From positions 1 to 46,511 of the forward strand of contig CAMBDK010000012.1 in NCBI GenBank assembly GCA_945865315.1: 46,511 bases of DNA, written 5' to 3'. The number at the start of each line of letters is the position of its first letter. The stretch's first letter is position 1. The DNA is from Chitinophaga pinensis. Its GTDB lineage: Bacteria; Bacteroidota; Bacteroidia; 2-12-FULL-35-15. The translations under genes and the position numbers were made by a program. Below, piece after piece: positions 7,394 through 15,497 of the stretch. A model generated the notes under the pieces. The model saw only the letters and a list, made by a program, of their open reading frames with translations. It had not been told where the DNA came from and did not search any database.

Positions 7394-9460
7394 GTGAAAA
7401 AACTTATTTCTTTTATTCGTCACGGTCATCCCGAAATATATAAATGCATACTTTTTATTATTGCTGTAGCTATTATTGTTTATGTGTTTCCTAAGCAAGG
7501 GAAGTTTCAATACGAATTTCAAAATCTGAAAGGCAAGCCATGGCCGCACGATCATCTTATTGCTCCATTTGATTTCGCAATTAAAAAATCAAGCGATGAG
7601 TTGGCGCTGGAAAAATCTGAAATCCTTAAAAATTCAAAACCATATTTTAAATCGGCGAATTCAATTTTAGCTACTCGCAAATTGCAATTAATAAAAGAAT
7701 TTGAGGAACAGTGGGACACTAATAAAAGCTTAAAAATAAAAGATAAAAGTCTCGCCCTTTCAAAAAATATAATAGACTCTATTTATAGCAAAGGAATAAT
7801 AGAACCCTCGGAAATAATTGAAAATAAACCGGCCGACTATTCTGTTTATGTATTGAAAAACAATATTGCAGAAGAATATGTATTGAAAGATTTCCATACC
7901 ATTATTTCGGCATACGAGTATTTACAAGAACAACTTCGGAAGCATGGAACAGGTATTGATACAAAATTTATTTTACCATTATTAGAAAACAGTATTGCTC
8001 ATTCTCTTTTTTATGACAAAGAAACTTCCGAAAAGGTATTAAATCAAGCTATTGAAGCTATTTCTTTTTCACGCGATGTGATAATTAAAGATCAAAGTAT
8101 TGTTTCGAAAGGAGAAATTATTGACACTAAAATATTTCAATTGCTACAGTCATTAAAATGGGAATTTGAAGAAAAGGGTGGCGGTAAAAGCGGAACTTTT
8201 TTCGTTTTGCTAGGGCAAATATTAATTGTTACACTATGTTTATCGGTATTGATTATTTTTTTAGCATTTTTTCGTAAAGATATTTTTTTGAATAACACAA
8301 AAATTACATTTATTTTATTGCTTATTGTTCTTCAAGTTTTAATGATTCGATTGGCCTTAAATTCTCAATCGTTTAGTATTTATATTTTACCCTTCTGTAT
8401 TCTCCCTATTATCATTCGTGCATTTTATGATACTCGCATTGCTTTGTTTGTACATTTAATAACGGTTCTTGTAATTTCATTCATGGCTCCTAATCGTTTT
8501 GAATTTGCCTTTTTACAATTAGTTACCGGCATAATTGCTATTCTTAGTATTGTAAACATTCACAACCGCTCACAAATTTTTATTTCCTCTATACTTATCT
8601 TCTTAACATATAGCATTGCTTTTTTTGGTATTACAATTATACAGGATGGAGGCAGCGACGTTATTAATATTTATGATTTTGCTTGGTTTGGTATAAGTGC
8701 TCTGCTTACCTTGTTCTCTTACCCATTAATTTTTATTTTCGAAAAAATATTTGGATTTGTTTCCGATGTTTCATTGCTGGAATTGTCTGATACAAATGGA
8801 AAGTTGTTGAGAGAGCTTGCCTTGCTAGCTCCTGGAACTTTTCAGCATTCCTTGCAAGTCGCTAATATTGCCGAAGATGCTATTTATTCTATTGGTGGAA
8901 ATGCTTTATTGGTAAGAGCTGGGGCACTATATCACGATATAGGTAAAATGGAAATGCCACTATATTTTATTGAAAACCAAGCTAGCGGTATTAATCCACA
9001 TGAAGATTTAAATTACGACGAAAGTGCCGCAATAATAATTGGCCACGTTATTAAAGGAGTTGAAATTGCAAAAAAACACAACTTGCCCGAACAAATTATT
9101 GATTTTATACGCAGCCATCATGGTACTACAATAACTGCATATTTTTATCGTTCGTTCCAGAATGCTTTTCCCGAAGAGCACATAGATATTGAAAAGTTCC
9201 GTTATCCAGGGCCCATCCCTTTTTCTAAAGAAAGTGCTGTGTTAATGATGGCAGATTCTGTTGAAGCGGCTTCTCGTAGTTTAAAAAAATACGATGCCGA
9301 AAGTATTGATAATTTAGTGGAACTTATTATTACTTCTCAAATTGAACAAAATCAATTTATTAATTCGGATATTACTTTTAGAGACATTAATGTGTTGAAA
9401 AAAATATTCAAAAAAAAATTAATGAACATGTATCACTTAAGGGTAGAGTATCCTCGGTAG
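7394..9460 (+). CDS. pgpH: Membrane HD-domain phosphohydrolase, PgpH family
   Basis: Proteins of this 7TMR-HD architecture (Listeria PgpH) hydrolyse cyclic di-AMP to pApA and so set the level of that messenger. The order here is TM helix (~18-33), extracytoplasmic HDED region (~35-270), a block of about seven TM helices (~270-455) and a cytoplasmic HD domain (~480-670). H514-D515 in LYHDIGK is the metal-binding HD pair, and RSHHGT and ADSVEAASRS follow as in the family. The length (688) is normal. The start is GTG: a TAA stop sits immediately before it and no ATG is available ahead of the first TM helix. Confidence 0.9.
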   Translation: MKKLISFIRHGHPEIYKCILFIIAVAIIVYVFPKQGKFQYEFQNLKGKPWPHDHLIAPFDFAIKKSSDELALEKSEILKNSKPYFKSANSILATRKLQLIKEFEEQWDTNKSLKIKDKSLALSKNIIDSIYSKGIIEPSEIIENKPADYSVYVLKNNIAEEYVLKDFHTIISAYEYLQEQLRKHGTGIDTKFILPLLENSIAHSLFYDKETSEKVLNQAIEAISFSRDVIIKDQSIVSKGEIIDTKIFQLLQSLKWEFEEKGGGKSGTFFVLLGQILIVTLCLSVLIIFLAFFRKDIFLNNTKITFILLLIVLQVLMIRLALNSQSFSIYILPFCILPIIIRAFYDTRIALFVHLITVLVISFMAPNRFEFAFLQLVTGIIAILSIVNIHNRSQIFISSILIFLTYSIAFFGITIIQDGGSDVINIYDFAWFGISALLTLFSYPLIFIFEKIFGFVSDVSLLELSDTNGKLLRELALLAPGTFQHSLQVANIAEDAIYSIGGNALLVRAGALYHDIGKMEMPLYFIENQASGINPHEDLNYDESAAIIIGHVIKGVEIAKKHNLPEQIIDFIRSHHGTTITAYFYRSFQNAFPEEHIDIEKFRYPGPIPFSKESAVLMMADSVEAASRSLKKYDAESIDNLVELIITSQIEQNQFINSDITFRDINVLKKIFKKKLMNMYHLRVEYPR

Positions 9461-9507
9461 TAAATTCATTTTTTGTTCCAGTATTATAAAGTAATTATAA
9501 TATTATT

Positions 9508-9648
9508 AATTAGAGCCTGTCCATAATGTCCGATGTACTCATAAATATATTGTTTTAAAGGTATTCGTGAGTTCGTTTCACTAGGGTTTTCGTTATGCTT
9601 GTTTTTAAAACAGTCATTTTCAAAAGCAAACTCCTTGATTTTTAAAAC
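9508..9648 (-). repeat. Dispersed repeat family B, copy 1
   Basis: This ~140-bp non-coding stretch matches, in reverse complement, 33521-33660 at roughly 80% identity. Shared landmarks are AGTGAAACGAACTCA and AATACCTTTAAAA. Both copies contain a hairpin around TTTAC/GTAAA or its equivalent. A short open frame across this stretch is not a gene. Confidence 0.75.
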
Positions 9649-9709
9649 TTCGCAAGCCTTGAACTTGAACATTGTGAATCAGACTCTCGACTATATGTAC
9701 AGACGCTAA

Positions 9710-10441
9710 TTAGGGCGTACCTAGTGATATTGGAATAGTTTTTCCATTCATATACTTGTTGCCGTTTATAGAAAAGTCAGCAATAAAAGCAGCCATTTTT
9801 TCTGCCGATATTGGCGCTGTATAACCCGGAAATGCTTCGTTCAGCATTTCGGTTTGGGTGGCACCCAAAGCAAGACAATTAAAAGCAATATTTTCTCCTT
9901 TAAATTCTTCAGCAAGACACTCCGTTAAACATGCCAAGGCTGCCTTACTGGAACTGTATGCCGACAAGCCGGCAAACTTTGAACTGCCCTGAAAGCCTCC
10001 CATACTGCCTATGTTTACTACGTGAGCGCCCTTTGCCCTATCCATAATAGGCAATAATCCTTTTATTAATAAAAAGGCCGAAAACACATTTACGTTAAAA
10101 ATGTATTCCAAGTCATGCAAATCAATATTTACAAAGGGCTTTTTTGTTATTGCCCCTGCATTATTTATTAAAATGTTAACTGTTTGTACCTTTTTTGTAA
10201 GCGCTGCAATTAGGTTTTCAACAGCAACTTTATTACTTAAATCAGAAAGTATAGGGATTACTTTTGAAGATGGATTTTTTATTAAACACTCCTCCTTTAA
10301 TTGCATTAATTTCGTTTCGTTGCGCGCGATAGCAATTACTGTATTATTAGGGTCAGTACTAAATAATTTCACTAATTCATAACCAATTCCACGACTTGCT
10401 CCCGTTACAATAATATTCATACTCTTTAAGTTTTCTTTCAA
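9710..10441 (-). CDS. SDR family NAD(P)-dependent oxidoreductase
   Basis: This is a classical short-chain dehydrogenase/reductase of 243 residues. It has the cofactor loop TGASRGIG (13-20), the structural NNAG motif, a catalytic Ser in GSMGG and the Y-x-x-x-K pair in AYSSSKAAL. A typical PxxxxT-like region is replaced by LALGATQTEM. The substrate cannot be read from the sequence. The family start is often just ahead of the first beta-strand, so Met8 (start at 10420) is an alternative. The gene is divergent from the outer-membrane protein gene at 10487, with only ~45 bp between them, so their promoters must overlap. Confidence 0.85.
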   Translation of the reverse strand: MKENLKSMNIIVTGASRGIGYELVKLFSTDPNNTVIAIARNETKLMQLKEECLIKNPSSKVIPILSDLSNKVAVENLIAALTKKVQTVNILINNAGAITKKPFVNIDLHDLEYIFNVNVFSAFLLIKGLLPIMDRAKGAHVVNIGSMGGFQGSSKFAGLSAYSSSKAALACLTECLAEEFKGENIAFNCLALGATQTEMLNEAFPGYTAPISAEKMAAFIADFSINGNKYMNGKTIPISLGTP

Positions 10442-10486
10442 AGAAACACAATTTTTATTATTTTTACGAATAAAAAACTTTGTAAA

Positions 10487-11029
10487 TTGAAATTAAAAAT
10501 AATATTTTTTGTTTTTGTCGCTTTTCTTTCATTTAGTGTAACAGCTCAAGATAGCACAATCACGCGCAAGCACCCCCCTAAAAAAAACATTTGGGAGAAG
10601 GTGTATTTTGGAGGGAATTTGGGTTTGCAATTTGGTACTTCCACTTTTATAGATGTTTCTCCTTTAGTAGGTTATAAAATTACTGAAAATTTTTCGGCGG
10701 GTGTAGGTGTTACTTTTCAATACTTCCGATATAAAGATAGGCTTTATGAATTGCAGACCAATGTATATGGGGCCCGAGTATTTTGCCGATATCTTTTTTA
10801 CGATAATTTGTTTGGCCATGCCGAATATGAATATTTAAACCTTGAAGCTTTCGATTATATTATCCCAAGACGGGTAGATGTAGCAAGTTTTTTAGTTGGT
10901 GGTGGGTACATACAGCGTTTTGGGAGAAACTCCGCTATAGTGGGAATGCTATTGTATAATTTTACCGAATCATACTATACGCCCTATCAAAACCCTATAA
11001 TTAGAATTGGTGTAAATATAGGATTGTAG
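10487..11029 (+). CDS. Small outer-membrane beta-barrel-like protein
   Basis: This 180-residue exported protein has a signal peptide at residues 1-20 (ending SVTAQ). The mature chain alternates aromatic and small residues in the manner of short beta-strands (YFGGNLGLQFG, FSAGVGVTFQYF, RIGVNIGL) and ends in a strand, as outer-membrane barrels do. Eight strands would fit. The frame opens with TTG, because there is no ATG before the signal peptide. No binding or enzymatic motif is visible, and the function is unknown. Confidence 0.7.
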   Translation: MKLKIIFFVFVAFLSFSVTAQDSTITRKHPPKKNIWEKVYFGGNLGLQFGTSTFIDVSPLVGYKITENFSAGVGVTFQYFRYKDRLYELQTNVYGARVFCRYLFYDNLFGHAEYEYLNLEAFDYIIPRRVDVASFLVGGGYIQRFGRNSAIVGMLLYNFTESYYTPYQNPIIRIGVNIGL

Positions 11030-11115
11030 TTCTTCCTTCAAATTAAGCTTATAAAAACGCTATAAAAAGGGTGTAAATACCCGGTCGGTTTCAACTTAAA
11101 ATGGTAAATCTTAAA

Positions 11116-12801
11116 TTAAAAATTAAAATAGGCCTTTATTTCATCTACTGTTTTAAACTTCTCGTCCACCCGGTTCATTTTTAAATCTGCTTTTTCATCT
11201 AAAATCTTTAGTTCATTAAATTGTTCTGGCTTTAGCCAATACAATATACCGTTTTCCACTGTCCATAATAAATTTACCGATTTGGGATCAAAAGAAAAAT
11301 TAACAATAGGGTTTTTAACAAAACTGAACAATGAATTTTTAAATCTATCCACTAAAAACACATCGTAACTCATCATTTTTTTTTCTTTTTCATTTATCAA
11401 ATTTGCAGAACAAGAAATCCCTTTTGGGTAAGCAATAGGATTGTCGCAGTTGTAAATACCAAAACTATTAATGGCAAACATTCTTTTCGTTTTTTCTTCA
11501 GCACTCATGAGTTTAAAATAATCGGACTGTCTATTTTTTACATTCAAGGCATCATTTTCCTGCTGTTTCTTTAATGCAATTATTTTCACCTGATAGTCCT
11601 CTTCTAATTTTTTTTCCAATTTTTTTCGTTTTTCAAACTCTAAATTATAAGCAGCAAATTTATCTTGAAAACTGTTAATAGCTGTTTGATAATTTACCCC
11701 TTCAAATACCGGATAAACAACTATGTCATACACCTTCTTTTCTTTCTTTAATTTCAATAAATAATTTCCTCCTTTCAAAGGTCCTTCTTTAATAATTACT
11801 TCGTCCCATGTTATGTCATACATTTTTTTTGAAAAACTTTTATTTTCTACACCCACTTCAAATAATACACCTTTATAAAGAGCTAATTCAGGATATTCTT
11901 TTGAATCAACTTCCAAGTTAAATGTGAATTTATTTTTATCTGCGGGTATTGGTTTTTTAGGTTCCTCTATATCTTTAAATAATGCTGCAACTTGCGCATC
12001 TTTTTCTGTTTGATATTTCAAAAGCCTTGTTTCAAGGGCTTTGTATTCGGGCGTTTCTTTAATGGCAACTTTTACGATTTCTGATTTTCCTGTAGTGTTT
12101 TCAATCCCTTCTTTTTTAGCAACTTCCATCCCTTTTTTTAAACAGGACCAATTGTTTTTAATAGTATCTAAAACATATAAGTTATAATCATTTCCTTTTT
12201 GCTGTGAAGCCAATTCAATGTTAATACTTTTTCCAGCATCAATATTAATAGGCTTTTCTTTTTGGTAGGCCTTTATTTCTATCATTCCTGCCGATTCAAA
12301 CTGATACCTTGTTCCAGCGCTATCATATGTCATTGGAATTCCAGAAATAAAAAAATCTACAGCGTCATGAAATTCTCTAAAATATAATTCTACATCCCCT
12401 TTAATTAGTATTCCGTTTTCATCTGAAAAAGCATTGTTAGGGACAACTAATTTAGAGCCCGATTTTAAATTTAACACCCCTCCTTTTTCTGCATTTAATT
12501 TATTAATTGAAAAAGGGATGTAAATACCTTTTAATGGAGGATTGATGCATGGGGCCGAGCTTTCATTTTTATAAAATTCTGCTCTTAAAAGGCTATCCTT
12601 TGCAATGACTTTGCTATTATTAGTGTCTTCATTTTTGGGGTTGTTGTTTTTTATTATTATTGCAGCAAAAGTAACGGTTGCCGCAGCTAAAATGCTTAGT
12701 GCAATTTTTTTTATATTATTTAATATCCAGCCTGCGGAAGTGTTTTTTTTCGAGGTATTAATTTCATCCTCGCTCATTTTTGTTTCGTGCTTTTTTTTCA
12801 T
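11116..12801 (-). CDS. Membrane-anchored protein with ZU5-like domain, unknown function
   Basis: This is a 561-residue protein with a short cytoplasmic N-terminus and one TM helix (~30-48), so it is anchored in the inner membrane with the rest outside. Residues ~95-235 contain GSKLVVPNNAFSDENG, a VELYFREFHDAVDFF block and GMIEIKA. They resemble the ZU5-like modules of Bacteroidetes surface proteins that carry a VPxxAF...G motif. A Lys/Glu-rich stretch (~390-430) looks like a coiled coil. The C-terminal part resembles a small beta-domain of unknown type. It lies 60 bp downstream of the histidine kinase on the same strand, so the two may be co-transcribed. I do not recognise a function. Confidence 0.65.
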   Translation of the reverse strand: MKKKHETKMSEDEINTSKKNTSAGWILNNIKKIALSILAAATVTFAAIIIKNNNPKNEDTNNSKVIAKDSLLRAEFYKNESSAPCINPPLKGIYIPFSINKLNAEKGGVLNLKSGSKLVVPNNAFSDENGILIKGDVELYFREFHDAVDFFISGIPMTYDSAGTRYQFESAGMIEIKAYQKEKPINIDAGKSINIELASQQKGNDYNLYVLDTIKNNWSCLKKGMEVAKKEGIENTTGKSEIVKVAIKETPEYKALETRLLKYQTEKDAQVAALFKDIEEPKKPIPADKNKFTFNLEVDSKEYPELALYKGVLFEVGVENKSFSKKMYDITWDEVIIKEGPLKGGNYLLKLKKEKKVYDIVVYPVFEGVNYQTAINSFQDKFAAYNLEFEKRKKLEKKLEEDYQVKIIALKKQQENDALNVKNRQSDYFKLMSAEEKTKRMFAINSFGIYNCDNPIAYPKGISCSANLINEKEKKMMSYDVFLVDRFKNSLFSFVKNPIVNFSFDPKSVNLLWTVENGILYWLKPEQFNELKILDEKADLKMNRVDEKFKTVDEIKAYFNF

Positions 12802-12861
12802 ATTAACGATCTTTTAATGCTTATCAACAATAAAGTTTAAGTATATTTTTTTTTATTAGAT

Positions 12862-15366
12862 TTATTCCCTATTCTTAATTTCTTTCTTTTTGCTTGTTAT
12901 AATGGTAAATTTTGCACCATCTGAATTGTCAAGCACTATCGTTCCGCCAAGCTGCTTTGTTAGGTCCATAACTAGTTGCATTCCTAAAGACGCTGTATTC
13001 CTATAGTCAATGTGGCTTGGGAAACCAATACCATTATCGGCAATAATTAATTTAATATGCTCAGAGCTTTCAATCAAAGAAATGCTGATCAGCAGGGTCT
13101 TCTTTTTTAATATATCTTCTGCAGTATAATTAAAGGCATATTTGAGTGAATTGGTGATAATTTCATTTATTAACAAGCCACAGGGTATCGCACTATCCAG
13201 GTCCATAGAAACAAGCCCTAGTTTAAGTTTTAATTTAATTTTTTCATTGTTGGAATAACTATAAATAAGATTGTTGGTAATTACTTGAATGTATTCTGAA
13301 AAATTAATTTTTGAAAAATCATTTGTTTTGTATAGAATTTCATGAATAAAAGACATCGCTTTTATTCTACTTATTACATCTCTAATGATCTCTTTTGTTT
13401 TTGCATCTTTTAGCCCAGAATATTGTAAATTAAGAATGCTTAGCATTATTTGTAAATTATTTTTAACTCTATGATGCACCTCTTTCAGAAGTATTTCTTT
13501 TTCTAATAATGATTTTATAATTTTTAATTCTGTTTTTTTGCGCTCGGTAATATCTTCTGAAACGCCCAGCAAGTAATGAGGCCTTCCTTGTAAATCTTTA
13601 ACAACCACCTTTTTAGTTTGGTACACCCCTTTTTTGTTTTCACTTTCAACAGACTCTTCTGGAATATCCATAACCTCAATTGATTCGCTTGTTTGAATAT
13701 CTTTTTTTCTGAATCCATCCGCATCTTCTTTACTAAAGAAGTCGTAGTCTGTTTTCCCTATGCACATCTCTGCCGTTATTCCAAAAATTTCCTCCGCTTT
13801 TTTGTTCCAAAACGAAAATTGATAATTATTTTTTATGTCTTTTCCAAAAACAGCTACAGGAAGTCTATCCAGAATACTGGAGAATATCATTTCGTCCTCC
13901 TTTATTTTATTCAAAGCAATTAGTTTCTCGGTAAGGTCATTTATCGTTGCTTGTATGGCTATTCCCTCCCCATATTGAAAGGCAAAAAGGATAACTTCGG
14001 CAGTGAAAACATCTCCGTTTTTCCGTTTGTGTGTCCAGTTAAAAATATGGTGCCCCTTTTCAAAAGCAATTTCAATCATCTCATTTGCTTTTTCAAATGA
14101 ATTTTTTCCGTCGGGTTGAATTAATGGCGACAAATCTGCGGGATGGGTATTAATAAACTCGCTTTTATCCTGCATTCCAAACATTTCCAATGTTTGGAAA
14201 TTACAATCAAAAAACTTTTTTCTGGTTAAAAGCATTTTTGCTTCCGTTGAACCATGCATAAATAAAACATCTTCTTTTGTTTTACTTAATTGAATTTCTT
14301 CGTTTTTATTTTTAATGTCAGTAATGTCTTTAAGATACCCATGCCAAATTACACTGCCGTCTTCCTGTTTTTCGGGTTTAGAACTCGCTCTAATCCATTT
14401 TGTAACTTGGTTAGGCAAAATTATTCGGTATTCGTAAAACCAGTTTTTATTTGAGGTTTCTAACTCCTTGAAAGAATTAAACAGCCCTTTTTTATCGTCA
14501 GGGTGAACGCAATTAAAAATATTAGTTCCATCCTTCATTAATTCTTCAGGAGTTATTCCATAAAGGTTTTCAATGCTCTCGCTTACAAAGGGAAATGAGT
14601 AGGTCTTGTCCGGCAAAACTTTAAATTGGTAAAGTACCCCAGGTAAATGAGCTGTATGCCTTTTTAGTAAATATTTTTTTTCATTCTCTGATTTTATAAG
14701 CGCACTTTTTATTGTTATATTTATTAAAATAGCCAGGCACAAGAGAATAATAAAAATAGCAATAAAAAATATCCAAAATAATTTTGAGAGCTTCTTGTTG
14801 CTCTGCCATTTTTTTATTGTTAGCACATCAAACTTCTCAAAAGTGCCATTTAAATTTTTTAATGAAAGATTAATTTCCGCAACTAATTCTTCAGGCACTT
14901 TATTCTCGGTTTTAATTAATTGAGGGTTCTTTAAATTTATTGTTTCATTTGCTATTGTATAGCTAGCCTTATAATTTTCAATATTTTGCAACAAAGGTTT
15001 TAAATTCGAACTAAGCAACAGCAATTGATTTAATAATTTAATTATTTCTTCATTCGATGTTTTATTAAATATACCAACACTCCTTTCTTCCAATTCCAGA
15101 AGGGATTTTATATTGTTTTCGTATAAACCTAAAAATCTAAAAATATTCTTTTTATTTATTTCTTCTGTCTCGCCTATTTTTAAGCTTTCTATCGCAAAGC
15201 AGGCATTAGAATAATTGTTTTTCAATTGCTCGTTTAAAGAAATCAGAGCGAAGTTTTCATTGTTTATTGAAATAGTTTCTCGTTCGAATAAAACAACTAA
15301 GAGAAAAATAAATAAACCAGTTATAGCAATTAATAGGGGTTTATTTATTAAGTTAATTAATTTCAT
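12862..15366 (-). CDS. Sensor histidine kinase with three PAS domains (HisKA_2 type)
   Basis: This 834-residue membrane sensor has TM1 at ~9-28, a helical extracytoplasmic domain (~30-192, similar in size to CHASE3-type sensors) and TM2 at ~195-217. Three PAS/PAC units follow: ~240-355 with VHPDDKKG, ~370-485 with KRKNGDVFTAE, and ~495-615 ending LLGVSEDITERKK. Then come a HisKA_2 dimerisation domain with the phospho-acceptor His in LKEVHHRVKNNLQ (~640), and an ATPase domain with N-box NEIITNSLKYAF and G1 box DNGIGFP. This kinase class often signals to stand-alone regulators, but none is encoded nearby. The ligand is unknown. Confidence 0.9.
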   Translation of the reverse strand: MKLINLINKPLLIAITGLFIFLLVVLFERETISINNENFALISLNEQLKNNYSNACFAIESLKIGETEEINKKNIFRFLGLYENNIKSLLELEERSVGIFNKTSNEEIIKLLNQLLLLSSNLKPLLQNIENYKASYTIANETINLKNPQLIKTENKVPEELVAEINLSLKNLNGTFEKFDVLTIKKWQSNKKLSKLFWIFFIAIFIILLCLAILINITIKSALIKSENEKKYLLKRHTAHLPGVLYQFKVLPDKTYSFPFVSESIENLYGITPEELMKDGTNIFNCVHPDDKKGLFNSFKELETSNKNWFYEYRIILPNQVTKWIRASSKPEKQEDGSVIWHGYLKDITDIKNKNEEIQLSKTKEDVLFMHGSTEAKMLLTRKKFFDCNFQTLEMFGMQDKSEFINTHPADLSPLIQPDGKNSFEKANEMIEIAFEKGHHIFNWTHKRKNGDVFTAEVILFAFQYGEGIAIQATINDLTEKLIALNKIKEDEMIFSSILDRLPVAVFGKDIKNNYQFSFWNKKAEEIFGITAEMCIGKTDYDFFSKEDADGFRKKDIQTSESIEVMDIPEESVESENKKGVYQTKKVVVKDLQGRPHYLLGVSEDITERKKTELKIIKSLLEKEILLKEVHHRVKNNLQIMLSILNLQYSGLKDAKTKEIIRDVISRIKAMSFIHEILYKTNDFSKINFSEYIQVITNNLIYSYSNNEKIKLKLKLGLVSMDLDSAIPCGLLINEIITNSLKYAFNYTAEDILKKKTLLISISLIESSEHIKLIIADNGIGFPSHIDYRNTASLGMQLVMDLTKQLGGTIVLDNSDGAKFTIITSKKKEIKNRE

Positions 15367-15497
15367 TTTTTAATTTTTTTTATTTTTTTGATGAAAAAAT
15401 ATTTTTTTATAGGGAATGCAGGACGCTTTAAAAATGAGAGCGTTTTTTACAATTTCTTTGTAATAATAAATCTAACATAAAGAAAATTTATTGAATA

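Noticed and set aside
9484-9672. 62-codon open frame on the minus strand
   Set aside because: It lies across repeat family B. The matching copy at 33.5 kb is interrupted by stops in the corresponding frame, so it is not under coding constraint.
15423-15442. ACGCT...AGCGT hairpin followed by T-run, plus strand
   Set aside because: It would terminate plus-strand transcription, but both flanking genes are on the minus strand, so no terminator role is supported.
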